Source: Dioscorea cayenensis subsp. rotundata (taxonomy: Eukaryota > Streptophyta > Magnoliopsida > Dioscoreales > Dioscoreaceae). Taken from it: a DNA stretch of 64,000 nt. The stretch spans positions 2,630,611-2,694,610 of the forward strand of contig NC_052477.1 of assembly GCF_009730915.1 (NCBI RefSeq). The letters are read 5' to 3'. Under the pieces are notes generated by a model that was not told the DNA's origin, did not search any database, and saw only the letters and a list, made by a program, of their open reading frames with translations. The position numbers and the translations under genes are program-made. Shown here piece by piece: positions 11,823-23,297 of the stretch (the stretch's first letter is position 1; each line of letters opens with the position of its first letter).

Positions 11823-13632
11823 CCTGCTCATTATGTATTGCCCGTGATCTAGAATCAATTTATACACTATATTAAGCACCATCTTCCAAATAATTATTAC
11901 AAAACATGTCAATTAAACTTAAAAACCATATAAAAATATGTTAAATTATGTTTTTGTTTTTAAGAACGTAGTTATATTATAACTCTTGAAATATATTTAA
12001 TGTAGGGTTATATATTCTATTGAATGTAGTTGAAGAAACTAAGGAGCCAAACAACCCTTGCTGGAAGGGGAAAATATATATATATATATATATATAGAAT
12101 AATATTAAAAAATAACTGCTCATTAATTAAAATATGTGAAGAAGATCATGTTTGTTAATCAAAATAAGATGTATTTGAACTTATAATTAAAATAGGATCC
12201 ATGCTTTAGAAATGAACCTCAACAGTTGACTGAAAGCACTTGCACACTATTCAATTTGAAGAAATCCAAGCTTAAAGATATACAATAAATATAATAATGA
12301 TCAATTGATCATTATCATTGATATCATAATATTAAATAATAAAATTAATGTAGATATAATATCGGTGAATGTGAAATTTTACTCTTAATTAAGGCAATAC
12401 CTTCAACTTTATGTTTGCCACTTACTTAAAAGTGAATTTAAATAATGACATCAATATATATATATATATATATATATAGTAATAATTTTATTCCACAACT
12501 AAAACTTACATGAATATAATGCATCAGGTTGAAATTAATATATTTTTAATTTATTGGTTTGGGTGACATGATTCTCACGAATAATCTAGATTTGTTGGGA
12601 GGTGATATTAATTCTATATTATTTAAATATTATCATCATTATTTGACTGTTAATTTGGCAACCTATGTTATGATAGAATATTTATATGTGAACTAATAAT
12701 GCATTTGGATTCAAAGAAATTAATAAATATTGATGTATCATTCCCAAAATAAATTAAAGTTGCTTCAATATTGGAATGAAATGAACCAAGTCAAAGTAGT
12801 AGTTATATATATATATATATATATCATTTAGTTTATTATTATTATTATTATATATAGCATTTAGTTTTTTATTCTAAAATTTAGTCAATGGAATCAAATT
12901 AATTTGGATTTAATTTGGATTTAACAAATTTTATAAAGTCATTTACATGAAACTCACATCACATTTTTATATAAGGATTATAAATAAATCACTAATGTGA
13001 TAATAAATGAAAATAATCACAAGTAATTGTTGTAGTTAATTTTTTAAAAAAAATTAAACGAGATGGAAGAAAGATCACGAGCTCATATAATAATATCATT
13101 AAAATAAAAAATACATTTTACTTAAAGAGTTTTTTCGAGTCATTTTGTTCACGTTACATGTGCATAGTGATCTAAGCAAATATATATATAAATCTGAGTG
13201 TTTAATTATTACAAATTCTATACAAATATTATAAGCATTATTGTCATCAATATTGAATGAATGCTATTATAAGCATTATTGTCATCAATATTATGAAAAG
13301 TTGGTTGATGGGAAGGCCTGTGTCTCTAGATGATTGATTTCACCGGCTCAGCATGTTATCTTTTCCCTTCTTTTTTATTTATGTTTTCTGTCAGTTCTGT
13401 TAACTGTTCTCCTTATCTCTGGTGAGGGTTTCAGTCTTTTTTTTTTGTTGTTCTTCTGTTCGGTACATATTCTTTATTATACTTTGTTATTTTCTGTGCT
13501 TTTTTTTAATAAATTTGTGGTTTATCTATTTTATTTTTTAAAAAATCTACCTTTTCATTTTTGTGAATTTCAACCTATATATTTATAAAATAGAAATCTT
13601 GAAATCTTAATATTCATGATTTATCTCAAGTT
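11823..13632. other. AT-rich intergenic with (TA)n tracts
   Basis: No coding potential seen; the T-rich ORF at about 13334-13588 is compositional. (TA)n tracts occur near 12075-12096, 12455-12478 and 12806-12825. A perfect 27-bp direct repeat (13228-13254 and 13266-13292) is present. The last bases GAATA (13633-13637) are the TSD of the next solo LTR. Confidence 0.55.
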
Positions 13633-13637
13633 GAATA

Positions 13638-14805
13638 TGTTAGTTCCTCCGATGTGGTTTGTAAGTATTAGATAACACTTAAGCACTCATAGAAGTCTCA
13701 CACAAACCAATAAAGAAAGAGCACACAAACAAACACAAGGAGACACACAACGTTGGTAACCCAGTTCGGCGTCCATTCGCCTACGTCTGGGGGGCCAAGC
13801 CCGGAGATAAACAATCAACTAAAAGAGGTAAAAATAGATGAGTACAAACACTTGTCACTCACACTCTCAACAATAAAGATCACTACCCTCTCTAGATTGT
13901 CTGGTGCTCACACACTCTCCTCCAAGAGTCACTCAAGAGTCACACTTACAATCTACGAGCAAGGTAGCTTATATAGACGTCTCAACGTCCCAAATATAGC
14001 ACATACCTCTTTTAGAATCTCCGTGGCTACTAATTTAAAAACCTTCCGAAATTAGCTGTTGCAACTCCTGTTGTAACATAAGTTGCAACATGGCCCTGAT
14101 TGCTGACTTGACTGAGTTCTGGTTATGTTGCGGACGACCTCAAGACCCATCAACCTCCCGGTCATGCTTAGTCCGAGTCGATGCAGCCAAATCTCCCGAT
14201 CCCGACTGCCGGCAACTAGCCTACCTCCTCAGTTCCTCATCACGCAGTCCCCTCGCAAGGGGCGCACGTCCTTGTGCGTCTTCACGAAACTTGCCAAACT
14301 TAGTCTTCAATCCACCTAAATTTGACCTTCAAAGATTCTCCAAACTTGATCTTCAATTCACCCAAGTTTGGTCTTTAAATCTTGCCGTTAATAGGCTTCA
14401 ATCAATCTTCATCAAGGATTATTCAAATCATATCTTCAATTAGCCTTCATTCATACCATGAATAGATATTTCTTCAATTAAGCTCCACCATATTTAGTCT
14501 TCAATCAAATCACCTAAATATGGTCTTGATATGATCTTGTCTTCAAATAGTCTTGCATTGCCAAAAATAACTCCACCAAGATCTTTAAGATAGCTTCACC
14601 ATGATCTTCAAGATATTTGCCTCCATGTTATAGGCTTACTAAAAATAGCTCCACGAAGATCTTCAAGATGTTTGCCTTGTACTCCAAGTCTCCTTGTCAT
14701 GTCATAATGCTTGCCACATCATCAATTATGCTTTATCACCTTAGTTGTCACGTCACTTGGTTTAGGTGCCAAATCATGCCAATAAATAGTGTGGTTGCAC
14801 TAACA
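13638..14805 (-). mobile_element. Solo LTR, 1.17 kb, TSD GAATA
   Basis: The plus strand begins TGTTAGTTCCTCC and ends GCACTAACA. The terminal TGTTAG/CTAACA forms a 6-bp inverted repeat. The TSD GAATA is perfect on both sides (13633-13637, 14806-14810). It shares a block of about 100 bp with the LTR at 15943-17418, including TTGGTAACCCAGTTCGG, CTGGGGGGCCA(A/G)GCCCGGAGA and ACTAAAAGAGGTA. By analogy both read on the minus strand. There is no coding sequence, so it is a solo LTR. Confidence 0.88.
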
Positions 14806-14975
14806 GAATATAACAAGTGAAACTCATGTCAATTAAAAAATGAAATTAAGTGCGCACAAACACTTGTCTTTGAACAACCCCCTTCTCACTATGTAAGTTA
14901 TATATATATATATATATAAAAAGTGGGATTGATGGTTTTCTAGTGGCTAATTATGTCGGAAATAATAATAATAAT

Positions 14976-15215
14976 GCCAACGACCTTCGGGTCTATTAGT
15001 ACACGGGTCACCGATAGAGCTCTCACCGAGTGGTGAGAGTTCGATTCTCGGCTGAGGGCACATTTCTGGGAGTTGTGAATAGTAGTTGTGTACGAGTGGT
15101 TCCAGCGCTCATGTGAGCGCGGCCCCGTCCCTACTTGTTCCACAGAGGCTTGTGCACGTTCCTGGGGTCTCTAGTGGGTTTGCCCCGCTCCTCTTCCTCA
15201 AATAAAAAAAATAAA

Positions 15216-15268
<53 letters not shown>
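14976..15268 (+). mobile_element. tRNA-derived SINE with A-rich tail
   Basis: A short GC-richer element has a Pol III internal promoter. A B-box-like AGTTCGATTCT (15038-15048) lies about 31 bp after an A-box-like TTAGTACACGG (14996-15006). The body of about 200 bp ends in an A-rich simple-sequence tail, (AAAT)n then (AAT)n, from about 15202 to 15268. An (AAT)n tract also precedes the 5' end (14961-14975). It is either the duplicated target or the microsatellite into which the element inserted. The region does not fold as an intact tRNA, and the body continues well beyond tRNA length, which fits a SINE. Confidence 0.7.
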
Positions 15269-15428
15269 GTATAAGCTTTCACAAAGTGCAAGATGGTGGA
15301 GCTTTTCTCAACACTGTCACTACTATTGTTGGCACGTTATCTCCTTGATCGTTCATTTTAGAAGAAAAAGAAAGAGGTTTTAGTTTTTTATAAATTAAAG
15401 AGAAAATCAATATATTGATATATAAAAG

Positions 15429-15723
15429 GTTTAATTGCTGTACAAGTCCTTATAATTATGTTTTTTTTTTTTTACCTTTTAGTCCTTCTAATATTTTTAG
15501 GTACAATTAAGTCTTCATATTTAGTTGAATTGTGTCATTCTAGTCCACAGAAAAAATTTTAGTTACAATTAAGTCCTTGTAATTTGTACTTGCCCATCTA
15601 CACAGCAGACTAAAATGACCTAATTAATTCGACTAAATATAAGGACTTAATTATACTTAAAATATTGCAAGGAATAAAAGAGCAGAAAGTACACAATTAT
15701 AGGGATCTGTACAGTAATTAAAC
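15429..15723. mobile_element. MITE, 295 bp, 11-bp TSD
   Basis: The left end GTTTAATTGCTGTACAAGTC matches the reverse complement of the right end, GTTTAATTACTGTACAGATC. The similarity extends about 33 bp, giving terminal inverted repeats. Flanks are the identical 11-bp ATATATAAAAG (15418-15428 and 15724-15734). A 9-11 bp duplication points to a Mutator-like non-autonomous element. Internal copies of ATTAAGTCCTT in both orientations make it strongly self-complementary. No coding sequence is present. Confidence 0.85.
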
Positions 15724-15942
15724 ATATATAAAAGATATACATCTCAACAATGAATGCTAAGTTTTCCATTGGAACATATATATATATATATATGAGATGG
15801 ATTTACAATTAATGCCTACTACAGTTTGAATGACTAGACTCTGGATCGAATTTTTTGGGTTGACAGTATTATTGCAACATTGTAAAAAATTCTATGACAA
15901 TATTGTTTATTGGGTCTTTTATAGAAAAATATTATTTTTCTC

Positions 15943-17418
15943 TGATGGTTCCGGTGGGGGTGTGAGGTGCTAAGTTAACTCAAATACTCACTCAAAGAAT
16001 AAACCACTCACACACAATCAAAGTAAGATAAATGAGACAAGCAAATTGGTAACCCAGTTCGGTACAACCTTGCCTACATCTGGGGGGCCAGGCCCGGAGA
16101 AACAATCCACTAAAAGAGGTATAAGAACAAGGAGTACAACACTCTCTCACTCTTTCAATACAAAAAATATCCTCTCAAGATTATCCGACGGCCACACACT
16201 CAACTCTCACCGAAGAGTCTCTCACTAGTTGGCTCATCCTAAATCTTCAAGCAGGATGTCTTATATAGACGCACCGACGTCCACAAAGTTACATCTTTTA
16301 GAATTCTCCGCGACTTCCTAACTTGGACACCTTCCAAAGTTAGATGTTACAACACCCAGTTGCAACATGGCCCACCTTACTGAACATGACTGAGTTCTAG
16401 CCAGATGCACCCGAATCTGCTACCTTCAACCTCCCGGTTCCTTCAATCCGCCTCATAGCAGTTGACTCGACCCGAGCTCCTCCTGCCTGCTGCTGCTTCC
16501 TTCCTCACGTCACTTCAGAAGGTCTCCCTCTCCCGAGGGACGTGCCCACCTAGGCACACGCGACCATCTCACCAAAGATAGCCACCGAAGATCTCCTGAT
16601 CTCTTTTCCAAACTTGGCCCAAGTTTGGTCTTCCCAAATGATCTTCTTTTGGCACATGAAATATTGTTACTAAACTTGATCTCATCTTCATCCAAGTTTA
16701 GCCTTCAATATATTCAAGCATGATCTCCAATCATCCATGCTTGGATCTCCAAATCTCTAATCATATCTCATGCAATCTTCAAACAATCTCCACACATGAC
16801 TAGTCTCCATGAATAGTTCCACCCATAGATAGCTCTTGGATCTTTCTTCAATATGTGATGCTAAATATGGTCTTGATGATTTCCTTGGCTTGTCCTTACC
16901 TTATTTAGTTTGTGTCTTCAAATAGTTTCACACCAAACTAAACCTTGTCTCTTCATGCCAAGTTTAACTTGTGTCTTCTAATAGCTTCATATAATCTTCA
17001 TGATCTTGAACTCTTGCCAATAATAGAATATTCCTCTTTCTTCAAATAGATCTTTCTAAAAAAGTAGCTCTATCAAAGATATGGATTGCCATCCCGGATC
17101 TTACCAAAGATAGAAAATCATACCTAAAATAAAACTTACCTTTCTTGAAGAGATCCTATAGTCTTAATGCACTTTCCAAAAATAGTTTATCATCACATGA
17201 TTGTATTGAGAGGAATATCTACTAAATAAAATCTTCAACCTTGATCTTCATAAAATCTCCACCTTGATCTTCATCACATGTCATGACAACATCCTTTGCC
17301 ACATCATCATCCTAGTCACTTTTCCTTTGATGAGTCATATCTAGCTACGTCATTATTCTCTTGCCATGTCACCACTTGGCTTGTCATATAATGCCAATTC
17401 ACGTCATCAGACTTAACA
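15943..17418 (-). mobile_element. Solo LTR, 1.48 kb, TSD TTCTC
   Basis: The plus strand begins TGATGGTTCCGG and ends CAGACTTAACA, with perfect 5-bp TTCTC repeats at 15938-15942 and 17419-17423. The first 250 bp contain the same TTGGTAACCCAGTTCGG and GGGGGGCCAGGCCCGGAGA block as the solo LTR at 13638-14805, so the two are diverged members of one family in the same orientation. No internal retroelement region is present. Confidence 0.88.
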
Positions 17419-17423
17419 TTCTC

Positions 17424-18205
17424 CCTTCCAAGATTGCATGTCTGGGAGATTTATTAGTTCGATTTAGTCGTTTCTGAAAATTTTCTGGGCGTATATGTGA
17501 TAAGACTCCAATAGCACCATATGTCCGACTAAGTTAATAAATCTCTAAGGAGTTGATCAAACCATGATAAATTAGTGCACTATTGTACTTATTTGTTCTT
17601 TGATAACCTCTTATGGGGTGACACTTTTGTTGCTTTTAAAAAAAATTGAGATGGATTTGAAGTGAGAAGTTCAAAATTTTAAATTAATTTTGCAAATGAG
17701 TTTTTGAGTCTAAAAGTTTAAGCATGCTCGGTTTATAAAGTAAGTATACCTTGTCTTCCTAAGTATCAGAAAATTTGTCACGTACTCCAACATTGTTTTT
17801 CCAACTTTGGGAGTTTTCTTCTTTATCACAGTTTTTAGTTTTCATTCTTCTTTATTATTTCAATAATTTTTTTTACATATTATATAGTTATAGAATCTTA
17901 TCCAATATTAATTATTAATTAAGATATTAGTTATTAATATTTTATAGATATATATATATATATATACATACGCATAAAAAAAACTGATTAATTTGTTCCT
18001 TTTTAATTAATTAGTACAAGAGCTAAGAGAAAATGGTAGCTTTACAAAGAAGAGGAGGAAAATTTTAAACAAATCTTATCAGTTGTTCTACTTATAAATC
18101 AATTAAGAAAGTTAATCTTCTTAATTAGTAGACAAAAAGAAGATAAATTAACAACATCAAGACATGCCAACTTTCTAATTAGACCAACAGCTTATAATAA
18201 ATTAA
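17424..18205. other. Intergenic / 3' flank of bHLH gene 2
   Basis: AT-rich spacer with a (TA)n tract at about 17948-17965. The end closest to 18206 is probably the 3' UTR of the minus-strand bHLH gene. No ORF or repeat end is recognised. Confidence 0.5.
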
Positions 18206-18552
18206 TTAAGTTTCCCACAAGATTTGTTTAAAAGTTGAGCTTAAGTTCTCCACAAGATCCCTCACTATAACAGAGGCTCCATCTTCAACCTGTCATGCAA
18301 AAAGCATAGTTTTCCTCCATTAAAAAAAATTAATTTAAAGAGTTCTCATGCATTAATTGCAAAATTAATTAATTTTTTCTTGTATACATATTCACTTGTT
18401 CCTCAAGTAGCAAGCAAACTCTCTTTTTATATATATATATATATTACATGTGAGTGTACGTCTTCTGAGGATATCTCAAATAATGTGTCTCTAGACGGTT
18501 CTATAACCATTGAATGACAATCCAATGACTCCCCTTCCCCCACAATTCCCAA

Positions 18553-18583
<31 letters not shown>

Positions 18584-21500
18584 GCCTCTCGGGTTCACTT
18601 TTTCTGCTCTCTATCTCTCTCCTCTCTTGCGTTTTCTTTTATTTTTGATAATTTGCAGATTTTCTATGACCGTTTGCAGGTGACCTACAATATATATACA
18701 TATGCGTGACGAAGAGAATTGAAAACTAACTTATACTTAAGTGTCATTCTCTCTCTATATACAATATAATTAGTAGTTTTATTAGAGCATTAATTATTTT
18801 AAACCACTTATCATGCTGTCACTTTATTTTCAATTATTTTGATAATGTATTTATAATTAAAGAATGAAAACTATCACCTTTCATGCAAGCAAAGATATTA
18901 ACATATACTGATTTAATGGCCATAATAAACAAGCATATATATTATTGTAAGTAGAGAAATTAATTAAGCAACTTACTTGAGCCATAATAACCATATCAAG
19001 TGATGAATCATCACCAAATGGCATGATGCTAGTGTTTGTGATGATGATTGGGAACTTCTCAATTTCAAACATTGCTTTCACAACTACTCCTTTGTGGTTC
19101 TCACATTGTATCTTTAACATGATAGTCTTCCCATTGAGCTTGGCTTCAATCTTAAGAGGAGGTTGCAGTGATGCTGAGGAGCTTTCATTTGAGAACATGA
19201 AGTTCTCATCCATGTCCATCAATAGAGGTCTCTTAGCAACAAGAAGAGCTAATTCAGTTGGTATTTCAATGTCTTGTTCTAAAGCTTTCACCTTTGATTG
19301 AAGGTCCTTTATGTATTCTACTGTGTTTCCAAGAAGGCTTTCCTTGTCATTCTGTTGAAAATCAGGTCTTTTGTTAAGTCATAAATTAATTGCATTTTAG
19401 ATAAATGGGTGAGTAATACAATGTCATCATATGCTTTTTTAATGGGGCGAAAATGAAAGTTATTCATTTAACTTAATTAGAAATAATTCAAGTAGAAAAA
19501 ATATTTATGTATATGCATTTACAAAGAAAAAATATATTGAATGGCATAAGTTTCATTGTAAAGTGTGTATTTACATACGAAACAGGCATGCCATCAATAA
19601 AGAAAGAAATCATTCAATAACATAAATAGATACTACCGGTGAAATATGTATACACATATTGCACCAATTAAATTGATCGGATAAATATGTTTTAATATTG
19701 TGGATGGAATATGATGCAAAAGATTTTTATGATGGAAAGCTAGAAATACTGTTGTAGTTAGTATGCTAGACAAATTTATTTTAAGCTATCAAATTTAAGA
19801 AATTGTGCAAGACTATTTAAAAGTGACCATAGGTTTTAAGCCAAATTAATGAAAAAAAAAATGCAATATTAATCAATGGAAATATCCACACTTGGCACTT
19901 CCCGGAGTAATACCTAAATGAAATTTCATAAAATACTTTATAGTTTACTTCTTTCTTAATTCGGAGGTTATGGTTTGAATTTTAGTACTTTAATATTTTA
20001 CAATCTAAACTGTTTGCAAAAAAGTACCAAAACATTTAACCCTGTTAATTACTGGTGTAGTATAAAAATAAACCTGAATTCACCCTCTTGCCATTGTTTA
20101 TATTACTAAAACATATACAATTTAAAAACCATTCCCGCTACTTATTACACATTGTAATCCCTAATTTATCTTAAAACCCAGAGATATAAAATTAAACCCT
20201 AATTTTATATGATTTAAATGAGTTCACACATGATTTAAACAAAGGCAAAAGGATGAATTCAGGTTTATTTCTATTTTATGTTAGTAAGTATTAACGGGGT
20301 TAAGTGTTTTGATACTTTTTTTACAAAAGGTTTAGATTACAAGATACTAAAATACCAAAACTCAGACCATAAACTCCTAACTGATAAAGAGACAAAATAC
20401 AAGATAATTTAGTGCATTTTCCCTAATATCTAAACATATGTTATAAACTAATCAAGGTTACTCCATTCAAACATAACACCAACTCTTATCATGTCATATA
20501 TATATATATATATATAAGAGATGATTAATTTAATTAATATCTAATTTTAATACCAGCCCAAAACCCCACATCACTTAGTGCTAGCGCACAGTCTAGATAA
20601 TCAAGGCCAGTGTGCATTCCCCTAAATAATTACACTAGTCGCATTTATCAAAAAAATAAAATAGAATAAAAATAAAAATAAAAATAAAAAACAATACACC
20701 AATTTAACTATATAAACACTTTAATTAGGACTAGTTATCTTTATACTCGAGAACTTAATTTGCAAAAAGTCAGAAAGGTTAAAAATGAGCATCTTACTCT
20801 ATATATATGAAAGTATTAGCAATAAAGAGAAACAACTAGGATTCACCAATTTCTCGTATTGAAAAGCATAACCAAATGCTAAAACTCAAAAGCCTAATAG
20901 ATAACAAATTAAAACATCAGAGCAATCAAATGTTTTTCATTTGTGAAGAAACAGTCAGTATAGATGCATGTCTTTTAAATGTAAACTTATAGAATAATTT
21001 GTGGATTACCATATATATGTTACAACCATATAATGAATTAATGAGAAGAAAATATAATACAAGAATTAAGTATGTACCTTCTTATGGTAAGGAATAGTAG
21101 TCGATAAATCGACAAAGAGTTTACTAAGCTTTTCTCTCCGTTTCCTTTCAGCAAGAACATGATCCTTAGAGCAAGATGAAGAAGGTGGCTTATTCTTCTT
21201 CCTTGAAATATTGAAGCTTGATGGTTCACAATAAGACTTTGAAGCACTCTGAGTGTTTAAAATCTCCATTTCATCAATTTCAAATTCTATTGCTTCTTTT
21301 TCATCTCCAAATGATAAAATTCTAAGAGACGAAGAACTCGGTGCCGTCGATAACAAGGCTTTATTGGCGGCACCGGAGTCTTTTTCTTCATCCATTGTTG
21401 AAATTATATTCATGGAAGAACAGCTGATCATGTTACTTGGTATAGTACTACTAGTGATCACCGGAGAATCATAAGACGGCGATGGCCGGAACTTATTTCC

Positions 21501-21680
21501 AATCACTTCTGCCATCTGTTGTGGTGTCAGCTGATAATATATCATGAACAAGAAATTAAAACTCATCAAAATGACTTCTCACTATCAAGTAAAACTCTCA
21601 AAACCAATAAAACCTTAATTTATATTATATATATATATATTTACCAGCTTTGTTAGACGTTGAATTGATTCAATGCCCAT
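18206..21680 (-). CDS. bHLH transcription factor, NAI1/bHLH18-25 type (tandem copy 2)
   Basis: Four coding exons on the minus strand: 21645-21680, 21078-21530, 18977-19351 and 18206-18289, all in phase, giving 315 aa. The N-terminus MGIESIQRLTKL and LTPQQMAEVIGNKFRPSP parallel copy 1. The basic region DHVLAERKRREKLSKLF starts at about residue 135 with conserved H-E-R. Helix 2 begins after the splice with NDKESLLGNTVEYIKDL. The ACT-like segment includes LNGKTIMLKIQCE and MPFGDDSSLDMVIMAQVEDG, and the protein ends QILWET. The intron positions and phases are the same as in copy 1, so this is a tandem duplicate. Intron 2 (19352-21077, 1.73 kb) is much longer than in copy 1 and contains a foldback repeat. 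A leader intron is suggested by the strong donor AG/GTAAGT (minus strand, about 21803-21796) about 120 nt before the ATG. Confidence 0.93.
19900..20425. repeat. Large foldback repeat inside bHLH copy 2 intron 2
   Basis: Two arms of roughly 150-190 bp are inverted copies. The left arm has TACAATCTAAACTGTTTGC, GTACCAAAACATTTAACCC and AATAAACCTGAATTCACCC. The right arm, reverse-complemented, has TGTAATCTAAACCTTTTGT, GTATCAAAACACTTAACCC and AATAAACCTGAATTCATCC. The arms are about 85% alike by eye and flank about 150 bp of AT-rich DNA. Exact ends and TSD are not resolved. It is a MITE/foldback-type insertion, probably Mutator-like. Confidence 0.7.
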
Positions 21681-21808
21681 CACTGCAGAACTCTTGTGAA
21701 AAAGAGAAAGAGATGTTCATAAGCAAAAATATAAATTACAGATGTGATACATATATACATATTTATAGGAAGAAGAGGAATCATATATATTTATAAATAT
21801 ACTTACCT

Positions 21809-21838
21809 CTCTTCTTCTTCTTCTTCTTCTTCTTCTTC
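21809..21838. repeat. (TTC)n microsatellite, 5' leader of bHLH copy 2
   Basis: About nine to ten TTC units on the plus strand, GAA on the coding strand of the minus-strand gene, directly upstream of a strong splice-donor match (AG/GTAAGT). It therefore probably lies in a non-coding first exon. Copy 1 has the opposite-strand repeat (TTC on its coding strand). Confidence 0.8.
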
Positions 21839-23292
21839 CTTTTTGATGAAAGGGCTTGATGTATTGTGAGAAATTGTCACTTTCATGCATTTATTTAAAT
21901 GAATTTTCTAGCATTAATCTGGGCACTGTTCCTGAGAGTTCATCAAATATATTTATTAATTATTAAATCTATGATTAGAACATGTGATTCTCCTAGCTAG
22001 TTTAAATTATTGTACAAGCATGTTACACTTTTGAAAAATTCAATGACTGGGACTTCTTGTTTTTATATTTTATTTGACACGTTCCCTCCTTTCTTTGAAA
22101 AAAAATCCCAACTTAATGAGTAAATATATTTTAAAAAAATTATCACATGAACTGTGATTATTTTTTATATAAAGTAATTGTATTACATTTACGTTAATAG
22201 TTGCTCCTCTATTTGTTTTTATTTCTGCTCGTTGGTGCTTCACATCTAGTAGATGATTTTGTAGTTGATTCTTTTTATTTTGCTTTTTGGAGTAGACTGT
22301 GTTTCTTCTGATTTTAATTTAAGTGATTTATTCACTTTTTAATATATATATATATATAATCACTCATTTTAAATATTTCATTTATACCCTCTCTAGTTTA
22401 AAATTATATTAATTAACATACATTTATACCTCTACCAAACAAGTCAATAAGAAGAAGAGCAAATAATTAATTTAAGACTTAGATTGATTGATTTATTCAA
22501 AATTGAAAGCGATAGGCTAGCTATGATTTGAAATACATAAGACTACTAATTAATATAGTTAATTTGCTACCAAACTTAGTTTGAATATTAATTAATCTTA
22601 ATAATAAATAATTAAGCATCATGTGACGTGCATTGGAGACCCCTCCCATGAACTTGGCATAAAATTTAAATACCATCCTTCTAGAATGTTTCCTAAGTAA
22701 TATGTTTAACAAGGTATGGTCTAAGGGTCACTTAATGATATTAAAATCTTAAAATTAAATATAAATAAATATTATAAAGTCTACTTTATCTCCCAAATAT
22801 TTTTTCATATTTTGATAATTGCTTAGGCCAACCTATTTGAAACTACCACAAGAATTATATTTTTATTATAATGTTATTTCTTAATAATTTCCCCATGAAC
22901 TTAATCTATTTTATTGTATTAAAATATTCTCACATAGGTCTCAAGAGAATAACATGTGAAACAAATGTGCATTAGAAAATTCCACAACTATCAAGTCAAT
23001 TTCTATGTCCTACAAATGGCACAAAAATGAGGTGATTGAGGTTTGAGAGTGGGGACCCTTTTTTATCTATTTAAAGATAACCCAAGACGTGGCTAGCTAG
23101 CTTTATTATAATGAATGTCATCATGTGAGCTTTCACAAATTTTTAATGTCTTTTTTTAGAATATTTCATAGAGAGATTTTTTATGGAACTATATGGCTTA
23201 TGTAATAAATTGAAATATTACAAACTATACTATATGTTTATAATGAACGAGAAATGTAACATGTTCCCCCCAAATGAGAAATGAGAGGTTGG
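21839..23292. other. Intergenic, upstream region of bHLH copy 2
   Basis: AT-rich sequence with a (TA)n tract near 22345. Its left part must contain the bHLH copy 2 promoter; a TATA-like TTAAATAAAT stretch on the minus strand near 21890-21900 is the only candidate. No other gene is supported. Confidence 0.4.
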
Positions 23293-23297
23293 AGACA

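Noticed and set aside
13334..13588. 84-codon T-rich ORF with hydrophobic residues
   Set aside because: Composition is due to poly-T-rich intergenic DNA; no domain, no codon bias.
15001..15060. tRNA-like B-box (GTTCGATTCTC) suggesting a tRNA gene
   Set aside because: No acceptor stem, anticodon arm or 3' partner folds around it, and the element runs on for another 200 bp to an A-rich tail, so it is called a SINE.
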